From assembly GCF_958298935.1 (NCBI RefSeq), contig NC_084923.1:28674501-28738500 (forward strand): a stretch of DNA of 64,000 nt, read 5' to 3'. The position numbers were made by a program, and so were the translations under genes. Under the pieces are notes generated by a model. It was not told the origin of the DNA and ran no database searches. It saw nothing but the letters and a program-made list of their open reading frames with translations. Within the stretch, counting starts at the first letter, position 1. The number at the start of each line of letters is the position of its first letter. Positions 47,455 to 59,976 of this stretch are shown one piece after another. This DNA is from Phragmites australis (taxonomy: Eukaryota; Streptophyta; Magnoliopsida; Poales; Poaceae).

Positions 47455-49851
47455 TGTAACGCCCTAAATTTTTGGAAAAGTTGGAAGTTGTCATTTCCAG
47501 TTTCTGGTGTTGAATCGCTCTCGCTAGAAAAGAAAAGAGAAGGAATTGAAGCAAAATAGCAGCAGTAAATTTCTTTTAAAAAGAAGAAAAAAGTTAATGT
47601 GGGAGTGGGCTGAGCCAACCTGGGCTTAGGCCGGTTAACCCAGCCCCTCCCCAAAGGCCCATGCACCCCTTTCCCCTTCTTTCTTCCCCCCTCCACCTAG
47701 CCAAACCCTAGCCAATCCTATTCTATCTTGCTGCTGCAGCCCTTCTCCTTCCCTGGTGTGGCAGCGTCCTCTTGCTGCTGCAGCCCCTTCTCCTTCCCTG
47801 GTGTGCGCAGTGCCCCCTTGCTGTTGCAGCCCCTCTCCTTCCCTGGTGTGGCGGTGCCCCCTTTCCTGTTTGAGCCCCTCTCCAATCCATGGTAGGCGCT
47901 GCTCTCCTCTAGTTTCCCCAAGGCTGAGCTTCTCCTCCCTATTTATGGTGGTGGCACCATGTTTTTGGTGCAGCTTGGTGATGGCAAGGGCAGGCTTCAT
48001 GGCAGGGAGAGGCACGCAGGGAAGGGGAACGAATTCGTGATTCTCATGTAGGTATTGGCCCAATCTTGGCTGCTGTTTTCTTTGGGGGTTTAAAAGGTCA
48101 TTTTTAATCCTGAGGTTAGGGCTCAATCTCCCTGGAAGTCTGTTGTTAATGGTTCAGGTTAGCTACATAAATTTTTCTGGGTGCGCAGTGTGGACGAAAT
48201 CATTGTTTTGGGGTCTTAGATGATTTTTCCTGCAGAAGTGATCAACTAGAAGTTGTAGCTAACTGTGAAATCTAGCTGCTGTGTGAATTTGAGATGTTTT
48301 TGCCACACGGTTTAGGAGATTTTGCTATCTGAAGTTGCCTGTCTGTCATGTTGTCGTCAGAAAGTTCAGAACAGTTCCGAGCTTGTTTATGCCATGCTAA
48401 TGACGTTTATGTAGATCCAAATTATATAAAAGTTTAAGCTTGTGTTATGATCTACTTGTCAACAAAATTTTAGATTTTTTTTCGTTGAGTATTTCTGGAG
48501 ATAAACAGTTTTTAGTGGCTGCTGTTTGAAATTGACGGCAGGTTTCTAGAGCTGTTTTGATATGTCATTTAGGAAACCTTAGAGGCGTGGGAAAATTATG
48601 TCATCACAACGAAAGTTGTAGCCCTTGTTCTGTAGTTTCCTAAAGTGTATTTATTTGTTGTCATATTTGTGGTAGAAAAATATATAAGAAAAAGAGAAGT
48701 ACTGCTGCTCCTGTCAATCTAATGCGTGTGTGCTTTTTTTTGGGTCGGTATTGCTTGATTGAGGGTTTCGGGCGTAGAATCGCTTTGTCTTATGTGTTTG
48801 CATGTTATGAGGAGTGTTTGTACTGAGTTATGGTTGTGTTTAGGTGGTGGTGCTTCATGTCATACTTGAAGTTCGTCGTTATCGTCGGTTGAAGGCAAGT
48901 AAACGTAGCTATGGTGTTGCTACTGTTTTGACTTGCTATCTTCATCACTTACACCTATATTTCAGAACCATAACAAATTTTACTATGATCTGAATTCTAT
49001 TCTATTCTTTACCTTTAAGCATGGTTAATCATTGCCTTATGTCTATCTTTATGTTGCTACAATTCTTGTTGAACTATGTTGTTCTTCGACTTGAGAATGA
49101 AGTTGAGGTATTATTGGTAGTACACCTTGGTACAATTGCAGCATATTGCTGTCATGTGCACTTGTATTTGCATATGCATTGGAAGTTATGTCGTAAATAT
49201 CATGACGGTACCGGTACGCATCGTACGTTGCCCGAGAAGAGGTGCGATGTAAAAGAAGACATATCATTGCATTTATATGCATTCATGGAAGTTAATAACA
49301 TTTATATATTATTGTGGATATGAAGTTATACTTATGGTTGTGACTTTTATTTGAGGTTATTCTTTAATATTGTTAATTCTATACTAACATGCCTTATATC
49401 TTGAGAAGTCCTATGTTAAATCGATGCTTAATCAACTTGTGATTTAAATAGCTTATCAAACAAGTTTGCTTGCTGAGATTTTCAATCTCACCCTTGCATT
49501 ACTCTTTCTAGGTACTCGATGCATGTCATGAGGGGATGGGGATGTAGCAGCATGTTTTGCACTTCATGTCTACACTTTTTATCTTGTGCTGTAATAATAA
49601 ACAAAGTCTAGTCCTTTGGGTCGTTCGTTGGAAGTTTAAAGAGTAGTAGTGATGTTAAACCTAATATTTTGCTCTTGGTTCATGTCAGGATGTTTTTATC
49701 TGCTAATGTGATATTCTGCATACCTTGTTTATCTATATTATTGCTTCTGCGATGCTTAAATTTATAGAGAAGATGATGTTGTTTTTTTTATAACAAGCTG
49801 TAGGTTGCGTAGTTTAGTGGCATCCCAGATTTTGTAGTCTAGAGCGTTACA
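47455..49851. mobile_element. 2.4 kb TGTAACGC-ended insertion, probable Gypsy solo LTR
   Basis: The ends TGTAACGC (47455) and GCGTTACA (49851) are perfect 8 bp inverted repeats. The flanks GATTT and TGTTT share only three of five bases, so the target duplication, if any, has decayed. The interior has no transposase, gag or pol. TG...CA ends and a TGTAACGCCC start are common in grass Gypsy LTRs, so a solo LTR is most likely. An 8 bp inverted end is longer than most LTRs need, so a DNA transposon is not excluded. Sirevirus LTR wording resumes directly after it. Confidence 0.6.
47731..47893. repeat. 45 bp tandem repeat
   Basis: About three and a half units built on CTGCTGCAGCCCCTTCTCC and CCTTCCCTGGTGTG; the latter recurs at 47751, 47796 and 47841. 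The period is a multiple of three, so the minus strand shows a repeating 15-residue frame (PGKE(R/K)G motif). I regard this as a by-product, not as a gene. Confidence 0.85.
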
Positions 49852-50117
49852 TGTTTGGACCCTCTGGTTTGGCTGGTGGTCTGACCACAGGGCCAGTGGT
49901 CAGACCTGGGAACAGAGAGTTTTGGCACTCTGTTCATTGCTTGCGGTCTGATCGTGAGGGGTCACGGTCTGACCGTCAGACGTGTGTTAGTTTTATCATC
50001 ACACCTTTGATAGCCATTGTAATTGCAACAATCCAACCACTGATTGAGCTGCGGTTTGACCGCCTAGTGCGCAGAGGTGTCAAATCAACAACAACGGTCA
50101 CATTCTTGAGTGTGGGC

Positions 50118-50125
50118 TATAAATA
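50118..50125 (+). promoter_or_regulatory. TATA box of the Sirevirus LTR
   Basis: TATAAATA within GGCTATAAATAAGAGC, about 740 bases before the LTR end and well placed for transcription start of the element. Confidence 0.65.
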
Positions 50126-50861
50126 AGAGCTTGGGTAGTTCAAGGAACCTCTCTAGCATTTCATTACAACCCTTTTGAGTTGCCTTCATCCCTTCCCTCT
50201 CTTGGCTTAGTGATGTATTTTGAGAGTGTGAGAGTATCTAGTGCATAACTTTGAAGAGTTTGAGCATTGAGGTACTAGTGATCCTTCAAGCAAGAGTCAT
50301 CGACTTGTTACTCTTGGAGGTTGCTGCATCTTAGACGGATTAGAGGTTGTTGCATTATTGAGCCCTTCAAAGAAGATTGTGAAGGAGCCACGGTGGTGAT
50401 TGTGAGAGGCTTTGAGCACATCTTGCCGGAGAGGCAAAGTGCTACTCTAGTCGAATTGAGGTATTGTGTAGTTTTTATTCTATTTCGGCTTAAGATCAAG
50501 TTGCTTGGTGTGAGCCCTTTCTCTTGTGAGAATTGAACACTTGATAGAGAAGCGGTTAGAAGTTTGAACTCACCTCAATGTGGATTAGGGGTGATCGGCA
50601 AATCATCCATAACATGGGAAAAATTTCTTGTGTCATCCTTGAGTAATTTACTTTTAGCAAATTTACTTTATGCAATTTATCTTTCTAGAATATAAATTAT
50701 TACACGTCACCCTAGGATTGCAAACCTTTACATAGCCTTTTAGTTATTTTCATATTACTCTAGTGATCTTTACTTTGTTTCGCAAGTTTTCTTGATCGCT
50801 TAGTATTTAGCTTAAAAACTGCCTATTCATCCCCTCTAGTCGTTATCCTAGATCCTACAAG

Positions 50862-50873
50862 TGGTATAAGAAC
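50862..50873 (+). other. Sirevirus primer-binding site (decayed)
   Basis: TGGTATAAGAAC, two mismatches from TGGTATCAGAGC, the complement of the initiator Met tRNA 3' end used by Copia elements. It is two bases from the LTR end. Confidence 0.75.
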
Positions 50874-50919
50874 TTAGGACTCTTTTTTATCGTGGATTTA
50901 ACCATCCCGGAGTAGGACT

Positions 50920-52813
50920 ATGGCTAATGACGCTCATGTCAATGTGGGGAAGCCTCCTTTCTTTGAGGGGTCAAACTACGTCTATTGGAAGTCTAGAATG
51001 ATCGTTTATCTTAAGGCTATGGCTGGTAAGTTATGGGATATAGTGGATAAGGATTATGCAATTATTGATCCCACTAATCTTACCGATGTAGATAGTGATA
51101 ATACTCTTGCAAATGCTCAAACTATGAATGTTTTTTTATGGTGATTTAGATCTTAATGAGTTTAATCGCATTTGCAAAACTTGAGACTGCTGTTGAAATT
51201 TGGGAAATGCTCAAAGAGATCCATAAGGGCACAACCATGGTTAAGGATGCAAAACTTTTTGTTTATAAAGGGCAACTTGAGAAATTTACTATGTTATAAA
51301 ACAAAAGAATTGAAGAAATGTTCAATCATTTGAACAACATAATAAATGAGCTCAAGGGGCTTGGCATAGATGTTTTCGATGTTGATTTTTCTCATAAATT
51401 ACTTAGAGCTTTGCCTAACAAATATGACACGATTGTGACTTTGCTTATGAGGTCAAATTTGAAGGATGCAACCACAATGCAAATCTTGAGTGAAATTCTC
51501 ACTCATGACATTCGAAGAAGTCACAAGAAGATCTTCATGATGATGCTACTGATGCTAAGAAAAAGAATGTTGCATTTAAGGCTCAATTATCAAGAGACAA
51601 AGATGATCATGAAGAGAGTGATGATAAAGATGAAGAAGATGAGAAAATTGCTCTCTTTGTGAGAAAATTCAAGAAATTCATGAAGAAGAAGAGATATCAA
51701 GGTGGATATAACAAGAGGGGTTAGTTAATCTTCCAAAGGGAATCCCTTCGAAGAAACAAGATGTTTTGAATGTGGTGAAAAGGGACACATTGCCACGAAT
51801 TGCAAGAACAAAGAAGAAAAATATTCCAAGAAGAAGAGGGAGAGTGATGGCAAGAAGGTATTCAAGAAATAATACAGGAAGAAGAAAGATGGTCAAGCAT
51901 GTTATGTTGAGTGGGATTCGGATGCAAGCTCAAGTTCCGACTCCGATGATGAGAAGCCATCTCAAAAGGGTCTTGCCGGTGTAGCCATCAAGGAAGCACC
52001 TTCACTCTTCTCCACACCTCATTGTCTTATGGCAAAGGGTGACTCTAAGGTATTAAATGATGAAGATGAATATTCATATGATGATTTAGTTGAGCAAATA
52101 AATGGTTTTGATGACTTCATGAGCAAAGAAAGAGCAAAGTTTAAGGAATTGAAAAAAATATACACTTCTCTTCAAGATTCCTATGAGGAGCTAAAGACAG
52201 CTCATGAGGGTCTAAAAGAAACTCATGAGATGCATAAGAAAGCTCGTGACTCTCTTATTGCTCATGAGACGAACAAAACAAAAGTAGATATGAGCATATC
52301 TTGCAATGTTCTTTATGATGCAATTACTTTACATCATATGAGTTCATCTACCTTGTATGATAATTTTCTTACTTTACCTAAAGTTATATATTGCTATGAT
52401 ATCTTGATTATTAATGAAAATATCATGTTAAAAGAAAAGGTTGAAAAACTAACCAATGATTTTGCAAGATGTTATATTGGAGAATCCAAAATTAGATAAG
52501 TTTTGGATATTCAAAGGCTCTCCATTAAGAAGGAAGGCCTTGGGTATATTCCCAAGAAGGGCAAGAAAGCATTCATTCATCATAAAACTATTTTTGTGAA
52601 AGGTAGCGGTTATTGCATGAAGTGCAAGAAAACCGGACATGTTGAGAATGATTGCAAGAATGTCAAAGATAATTCATACGCATCTCTTAATTCGTGCTAT
52701 GTTGTTAAGAGATGCTTTAATGGTAATGTTAAAGCTAGATTTGTTGGCACTCTTATAACTGGTGCTAAAAAGAATACCATTTGGATGCCTAAAACCTTGG
52801 TGACTAACATCTA
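50920..52813 (+). pseudogene. Sirevirus gag, frameshifted
   Basis: The start at 50920 reads MANDAHVNVGKPPFFEG-YVYWKSRM, the standard Copia gag opening. After a frameshift near 51140 the core continues (EIWEMLKEIHKGTTMVKDAK; LLRALPNKYDTIVTLL, 51318-51480). A stop replaces a codon near 51297. A first zinc knuckle (CFECGEKGHIATNC, about 51757-51798) is intact in another frame. A 156-residue open piece (52029-52499) is heptad-like and probably coiled coil (ELKKIYTSLQDSYEELK). A second knuckle is at about 52612-52655 (CMKCKKTGHVENDC). Two knuckles plus coiled coil are Sirevirus features; the coiled coil is known to contact host proteins in SIRE1. Confidence 0.75.
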
Positions 52814-52879
52814 AGGACTCAAACAAGTTTGGGTACCTAAAGGAGCTTAACTTTGTTTTGTAGGTAAACTACAAGTTCC

Positions 52880-54752
52880 ATGGGAGACATTAGGTGCTAG
52901 ATAATGGATGCACTCAACACATGATCGAAAATCAAAGGATGTTCACTTCTTTGAGCAATGATGGATCGGAGTATGACAAAATCATGTTTGGAGATAATAG
53001 CAAAGGAAAGGTAAAGAGATTAGGTAAAATTACTACCTCAAATGATTTTTCTATCTCCAATGTTTTACTAGTTGAATCTCTAAATTTCAATTTGTTATCC
53101 GTTGCTCAACTATGTGATCTTGATCTTTCATGCACTTTTTCTCCAAATGATGTAATAATATCTAGCATGAAAGATAACAATGTAATTTTCAAAGGCTTTA
53201 GACATGATAATCTTTATCTAGTCGATTTCTCTTCTAATGATGCGAACCTAAGCACATGCTTGTTTACAAAGTCATCAAAAGGTTGGCTTTGGTATAGAAG
53301 GCTTGGTCATGTTAGTATAAATCAACTAAATCGTTTGTTAAAGCATGATCTAGTTGTAGGGTTGAAGGATGTAAAATTTGAGAAGAACAAGTTATGTAGT
53401 GCTTGTCAAGCCAAAAAGCAAGTGTGGAATTCACATCCATACAAAAGCTCCATATCAATTTCAAGACCTTTGAAATTATTACACATGGATTTATTTAGTC
53501 CTACTACATATGTTAGTATTGGAGGTAATAACTATTGTCTTGTCATTGTTGACGATTTTTCTAGATTTACTTGGGTGTTCTTTTTACATGATAAGACTAT
53601 TATATTTAACACCTTCAAAAGCTTTGCAAAAAGGGCTGAAAATGACTTTGAGTTCAAGGTCAAGAAAGTGAGAAGTGATAATGGCTCCGAATTTAAGAAC
53701 ACTAAGGTTGAGGATTTTTGTGAAGAAAAGGGTATCAAGAATGAATTCTTTGCCAAATATACTCTAAAGAAAAATAGAGTAGTTGAAAGGAAGAATCGGA
53801 CTTTAATGATATGGCAAGATCAATGATTTCAGAATGTAATGTTTCGGATAATTTTTAGGCCGAAGCTATCAATACCGGTTGCCATTCATCAAATAAATTA
53901 TATTGTCACGATTATTGAAAAAAACTCCATATGAACTTCTTATTGGAAGAAAACCAAACATCTCATATTTTCGGGTATTCGGATGCAAATGCTATATTCT
54001 AAAGAAAGGTACTTGTTTATCAAAATTCCAAAGAAAATATGATGAAGGTTTTTTATTTGGTTATTCTTCTAATAGTAAAGCTTATCGTGTCTACAACCAA
54101 AATTCTGGTTTGGTTGAAGAGACACGTGATGTTGAATTTGATGAAACTAATGGCTCTCAAGAAAATCAAGAAAATTTGGATGATGTAGGTAATAAATGTT
54201 TGAGAAGTGCTATCAAGAATATGTCAATAGATGACATCAAGCCAAAAGAGAAAGATAAACAAGAGGATGATCCATCTACCTCAATTAAGGCTATTCCAAC
54301 TTCTTCCACTACAAATGATCAAGTTCAAGCTCATAATGTGGAAGACATGGATAATCAATTACAAGAAGCTACCACTTCAGTAACTCCATCACAAGTGCCG
54401 GTAGTTCATTCAAAAATTCACCATACCATTGCCAAGGATCATCCCATTGATCAAATTGTTGGTGACCTTAGTAAGGGTATTCAAACTCGTTCTCGTATTG
54501 CTTCATTTTGTGAACACTATTCTTTTGTATCTTCTATTGAGCCTAACCATATAAAAGAAACTCTAAATGATCCAGATTGGGTGAATGCAATGCATGAAGA
54601 GTTAAACAACTTCACCTGCAATGATATATGTGAACTGGTAGAAAGACCAAGATATCATATTGTGATTGGCACAAAATGGGTTTTTTTCATAATAAGCAAG
54701 ATGAAGATAGAATTATTGTGAGAAACAAAGTAAGATTGGTTGCACAAGGATA
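52880..54752 (+). pseudogene. Sirevirus pol: protease, integrase and start of RT
   Basis: An open 310-residue piece (52894-53826) carries the protease site as D-N-G-C where D-S-G-C is usual, then the integrase zinc-binding part (RRLGH...CSACQAKK) and the catalytic core (HMDLF with the first Asp, VDDFSRFTWVF, RSDNGSEFKN with the second Asp, VVERKNRTL with the Glu). A frameshift near 53805 and a stop in DNF-stop-AEA follow. The frame resumes at 53903-54721 (LLKKTPYELLIGRKPN, FRVFGCKCY) and enters RT (DPDWVNAMHEEL, IGTKWVF). An extra T in a T-run near 54685 shifts the frame just before the Angela insertion. Confidence 0.8.
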
Positions 54753-56280
54753 TGGAGGTCATATGTCCCAGAGGCAATCATAATGATGATTATATCACAT
54801 GTCTATGTTAATGTACTTTTGAATAATATGTTATTCCAAGAATGACTACCTTTTACATTGATTGGCAAGTATGTGACTTGTTTATGAAACTCTTTGTTTA
54901 TAGTATGATGTTATTCTTAGTCGATCTCTAGTTGCATATCATTGTGATGATATATAAGACCAACACATGTATTGATTGATGATAATGTTTCATGGATCAT
55001 AGGTATAGAAATACCAAGTCAATAATGTGGATATTTATATTAGAGAACATGATGATGGATAGACCCACCTTGAGATACTGCTGGGATTGTTCTCTATGAT
55101 ATGCCATCATTTGTTTTTCTCAAATGATGTACTTGCAGGATCCTTAGACCTGAGATCGTCATTGATTTCTAGAATGTGTAGTGGCATACTTTGGTGGGTT
55201 GCCAAACGCTATTCCATAATTGGGTTGTCATAAAGGTTTTTTGGGGATTGTCACAAAATATGTCATGGGATTTGAGCGATCAAGATGGAATTTGCCTCTC
55301 CTTGATAACGAGAGAGATATCTCTGGACCCCTCGAGGTAGTTGGATCGAGAAAGTGTATGACCATGCCTATATGATTAAAGAGTTATTCATGATGAATCC
55401 ACTACTTGATCAAGGGAATGGTCGAGCTATCATAAGGGTGGCACATATCTCACCTTGAGCTTGACTGGTATCGTGAGGCGAAGGGATCGATGCATGTGTA
55501 TATCAAGGTTCAGTCGATATGATCTTTCGTGTGTACTCGGGAGTCAACATGTCCTGCTAGGGATCGCTATTGATTTCGGTTTGGAGAGGGTTTCCAACTC
55601 ATAGCCATATTTGTATATGAACCTAATGGGTCACACACTTAATAGGTTGGAAACAAAACATGCGAATTGATTCATATATGGGTTTTGATTGGATTGTGAT
55701 CATGAGAAATTAGAGTCCTAAAGGGCTTCCAATGTGGGAGTTCATTGGCGAGCTCTGTATAAGGAGAGGCATGGATAGGGCATGCCAAGGTTGAGCCACT
55801 CCGAAACCCTAGCCGCAGCCTTCTACACAATCTCCCAAAACCCTAGCTGCGCGTGCGGTGCTAGCACAACGACGCTCGGCGTTTCTGCCCAGTACATGTG
55901 GATACCACAGAGGTGCTGCTGCTATTACGGTCCTGATCTTCTCGGCGAGTTGATCACGACATGTTCGGGACTGGTCGCCAACCGTGATGAACTGGTCGAC
56001 GTACCTACTCGTCTGATCGCGGAGCACAACGCGACCACTCGGATCTGGTGGGATAGGATGTCACGACCACTCAAAACTGGTATAGGACACAACATACCGG
56101 ATCGAGAAGCTAGTCAAAGAGTTTGATGCGCACGACGTTGCCTCAGTCTACTCCAACTCTTCTTCTGCTACACTGCGCATTGAGTGGTAATGATCTATGA
56201 TCTCCTACTAGCATGGTTTCCTATGTGAATGCGGTAGAAAATTTTTGTTTTAGGCTGCATAGCCTGCCCGTTACCCAACA
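54753..56280 (+). mobile_element. Angela-type 5' LTR
   Basis: 1528 bp, TG...CA. It contains a TATA box (TATAAG at 55758-55763, in GCTCTGTATAAGGAGAG) and the typical block ACCGTGATGAACTGG/CACGACGTTGCC near the end. It is followed one base later by the primer-binding site. Confidence 0.9.
55758..55763 (+). promoter_or_regulatory. TATA box of Angela-type 5' LTR
   Basis: TATAAG followed by GAGAGGCATGG. The 3' LTR has the better version TATATAAGG at 62632-62640 in the same context. Confidence 0.65.
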
Positions 56281-56281
56281 G

Positions 56282-56294
56282 TGGTATCAGAGCC
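56282..56294 (+). other. Angela-type primer-binding site
   Basis: TGGTATCAGAGCC, a perfect complement of the initiator Met tRNA 3' end. It begins two bases after the last LTR base and fixes the plus-strand orientation. Confidence 0.95.
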
Positions 56295-57717
56295 ATATTA
56301 CGTAGTTTTTGATCTGGATCGGTCATGTGATATGTGGTAGTAATATATTATATCTGTTATTTTAGTGATCGGTTCATGTGATGGATCGGTTGCTGCCCGG
56401 TTTGGTGTAATTGGGATCGGATGAGGTGCGAGTCGATGGAACCATATGACCAAAAAATTCGCTCGATCTCCCACCTGGCCGCGCGTGCGACTTGCCCCTA
56501 CTGGCTAGAATCACCATCGGGGCTGACAGCGCGCACCGCTTAGTGGTGGGGAGAACAGTAGATCAAGGTTGTACGTGTTGTCGTCATTTCCTAAATCCTC
56601 ACACGATGATCAATATGATTGCTTGAATGAAAATTGAGGCATTGTAAATGACTCGAAATCGGCTTGATATGATCAATCCGATGAGATTTTCATAGCGATT
56701 TCATAGATATGATCTATAAATTTCTGAGAGGTTTTCTGGGCGTGGCCCTGAAACCCGCGGGGGCAGCTTCCACCTCGACCCCCACCCGCTAACCGGCTAG
56801 AGGGACTGCCGTGCTATCCGAGCCTAGGGCTTTTAGGGATAACATGTTTTCATCATCCTGTTAGAATACGATTCTGCGGTTAACTTGTTTTTTTTTGCAG
56901 GGAATGAAGTGAATAGTATGGCCTTTATGAGTATATGTTGCATGCGTGTAATTTTTATGGCCTGCGTGTCATGGTTAAATGCAGCCAAAGGCTGTCATGT
57001 TATTATATAACAACCTACGTGTTGACTTGTGATGCTTCTATTTCTCATGTAATTTGTCTAGTGCTATTAGGTGTAATAGACTAATACATGATCATGGAGA
57101 TTTGAAGCGTGATGACCTGGAGGACAGGAGAACCATAGCGATGGAGATCATAATGTGAAGGGGCCATACTATGTCACAGTGAATATGATTATCTGTGATG
57201 TTTATCTATGTTCCTGCCATGTTATTTTATTCATAGTTTCCATGAGATGGATATGTTACATGATAGAGTAGCTTTCCTTAGAAAAAATTAAGAATAATTG
57301 ATGCCCTTCCAATAGCTGCACCTACTTAGGTTTTATCATTGTTTGGTAGGTCTACCAAAGCATGGTGCCATCTTTTATCTTAACCAGTTAGGGTGGATGT
57401 TGGACATACACAAGCATAGTGCTGGTTTAATTAAGAAAGCTACCAAAACGGTTTTGGGCTTTAGGGCATAGTGTTGGGTGCCAGGCCATTTGATGCCACC
57501 CAAAAAACAAGAGTCACATAGGGATGTGATTAACAAGGTTTCTAACTGATGCCAAAGCTCACTAGAACCTAGTTGAATATGGATTTTGTTCCACTATATG
57601 TCGTTAGAGGAAAACAGTTTCAAAATATATAATGGTAGTATCTTTTGTTAAATTTTTTAATGAAAGGTTTACATAAACATAGTGCTAAATTTTGCATATT
57701 TATTTCTGTTGTAGATC

Positions 57718-58682
57718 ATGACACCTACTGTTAACACCAATTCCAGTTTTAATTTGTGTTCGTTTCTTGAAAAAGAAAAGCTATCTGGAAAAATTTTTAT
57801 TGATTGATATAGAAATCTGAGAATTGTTCTCAAACAAGAGAAAAAGGATTATGTTCTAGAGGTTCCCTATCTTGATGAAGCAGCTAATAATGCATCTGCC
57901 GCTGATCGGAGGGCTTACAAGAAGCATACCAACGATTCACTCGATGTTAGCTGTGTCATGCTTGCCACTATGTCCTTTGAGCTTCAGAAGCAATATGAGA
58001 ACGCGGATGCTCAGGATATGATTGTGGGACTCCGAGGCATATTTGAGAACCAAGCTAGGGCTGAGAGGTTCAACACCTCCAACTCCTTGTTTGCGTGCAG
58101 GTTAACAGAAGGCAGTCTAGTTAGTCCTCATGTGATCAAGATGATTGTTTACATTGAGAGCCTGAAAAAACTTGTTTTTTCCCTTAGTGCTGAGTTGGCT
58201 ACGATGTGATTCTCCAATCGTTCCTTGTGAGCGTCTAGCCATTCATTTTGAATTTTTATATGAATAGCATGGAGAAGAGCATGGCCGAATTGCATGGGAT
58301 GCTTAAGACTGCTGAGAAAAGCATTAAGAAAATCTCTAGTCATGTGATGATGGTTCAGAAGGATAGCAAGAAGAGAAAGTGCAAGACCAAAGCTAAAGCG
58401 TTAAATGTGATCTTGAGCTCAAAGCCTAAACACGTTGGAAAGTCCAATTCTAGCCCTGCTGCTTAATTCTAGCCCTGCTGCTTCTAATGCTTGCCACCAC
58501 TGCCATAAGCCTGGCCATTGGCGGAGGAACCGCAAGCTATACTTGGAAGAACTCAAGAAAAAGAAGGGAAGTAAGACTTCCACTTCAGGTATGAATACTA
58601 TTGAAATTTATCTTTCTACTCGTCCTAATGATTCATGGGTATTTGATACCAGATCAATGATTCGTACTTGCAAATTGTTGTA
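57718..58682 (+). pseudogene. Angela-type gag, stops and frameshift
   Basis: It starts at ATG 57718. The order of blocks is that of BARE/Angela gag: a YRNLRIVLKQEKKDYVLE block, ADRRAYKKH.NDSLDVSC, GLRGIFENQARAERFNTS, MEKSMAELHGMLKTAE. An in-frame TGA at 57805-57807 stands where the family has Trp (D-W-Y-R-N). A single-base loss near 58203 shifts the frame after LAT. The zinc knuckle reads CHHCHKPGHWRRN followed by Arg: the last of the four metal ligands (Cys) is replaced by Arg, so it could not bind zinc normally. Confidence 0.85.
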
Positions 58683-59945
58683 GGGACTGAAAAGGACTAG
58701 GAAGTATGCGAGAGGCGAGATGGATGCTCATGTCGGCAATGGTGGAAAAGTTGTTGCATTGGCAGTCCGTCTTTATTCCTTATCGCTACCCTCAGGATTA
58801 GTTTTGGAATTAAATAACTATTATTACATTCCTGCCTTGGGCAAAAACATTATCTCTTCTTCATGTTTGGAAGAAGATGGATATGATGTCATAATCAAGA
58901 AGAAGTGTTGTTTGATTTATTTGAATGGTATGCTCTATGACAATTGTCCATTGGCGAATGGATTATATATTCTAGATCTTGAGGATGTCCCTATCTATAA
59001 CATTAATACAAAGAAGCCTCGGCTTAATGCTTTGAACCCACTTTTATTTGGTATTGTCCCTTAGGTCATATAAATGAGAAACGCATGCAGAGGCTCCATA
59101 AAGACGGTCTACTTGATTCATTTGATTTTGAATCATTTGATACATGTAAATTTTGTTTACTTGGCAAGACAACTAAGGCGCCTTTCACCTATCAAGGAGA
59201 GAGGTCAAGTGAGTTGTTAGCCCTTGTACATACTGATGTATGTGGACCAATGAGCTCTATTGCTAGAGGTGGTTTTCAGTACTTCATTACTTTTACCTAT
59301 GCCTTTAGTGAATATGGTTACATCTACCTAATGAGGCACAAGTTTGAGTCCTTTGAAAAGTTCAAGGAGTTTCAAAATGAAGCACAAAATCAAGATAATT
59401 AAATTTCTGTGATCTGATTGTTGAGGTGAATATTTGAGCCCAGAGTTTGGTGATCATCTAAGTAATGTGGAATTGTTCCACAGTTGACTCCATCGGGGAC
59501 GCCTCAATGGAATGGAGTGTCCGAATGGAGGAACCAGACTTTGTTGGATATGGTCTGGTCCATGATGAGCCAATCAGATCTTCCATTATCCTTCTGGGGA
59601 TACGCTCTAAAAACTGTTGCATCCACTTTAAATAGGGTTCCATCTAAACCTGTAGAGAAGACACCATATGAGATATGGATCGGGAAGCATCGCGGGTTGT
59701 CTTTCCTTAAGATCTGGGGTTGTGAGACCCATGTAAAACCTTTGACATCAGATAAGCTCACTCCCAAATCAGATAAATGCATCTTTGTGGGGTATCATGG
59801 GGAAACCAAAGGATATTACTTTTATAACCGAGAAGAGGACAAAGTGTTTGTCGCCTGGAACGGTGCTTTTCTGGAGAAAGAGTTTCTCTTAAGGAACATC
59901 AATGGGAGCATGATGCAACTCAAAGAGATTCGGGAACCATCATAA
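58600..59945 (+). pseudogene. Angela-type protease and integrase, broken
   Basis: The protease active site reads SWVFDTRS: D-T-G has become D-T-R, which would abolish activity. A stop falls a few codons later (58681-58683). The 114-residue piece 58720-59064 is the rest of the protease and the spacer. The integrase has a CKFCLLGKTTKAPF zinc part, a first-Asp block HTDVCGPMS, then stops and frameshifts where the second-Asp block should be (59400-59470). The C-terminal core is readable (TPSGTPQWNGVSE, LLDMVWSMMSQSDLPLSFWG; open piece 59484-59945) and ends with KPLTSDKLTPKSDKCIFVGY. Confidence 0.85.
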
Positions 59946-59976
59946 ATAAAGTGTTTCAGCTCCTATTGAACCACAA

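Larger units (their letters stand above)
46862..50859 (+). mobile_element. Sirevirus 5' LTR (about 1.6 kb without insertion)
   Basis: It starts at or near TGTTATACTC (46862) and ends CTACA (50859), two bases before the primer-binding site. It contains the family's GACCGCCGGCATGACCGG-type repeated U3 wording (47260-47360 and again 49870-50070), split by the 2.4 kb insertion. The start is less certain than the end because the partner LTR is not in view. Confidence 0.65.

Noticed and set aside
47635..48126. 163-residue minus-strand frame with 15-residue repeats
   Set aside because: Explained by the 45 bp tandem repeat inside an LTR-like element; no domain and no gene context.
52449..53756. Minus-strand frames within Sirevirus gag-pol
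   Set aside because: They overlap clear plus-strand gag and integrase motifs and have no motifs of their own.
56282..56294. Possible tRNA-related gene
   Set aside because: Only the 13-base complement of the initiator Met tRNA 3' end is present, beside an LTR: a primer-binding site, not a tRNA gene. The same applies to 25019-25030 and 50862-50873.
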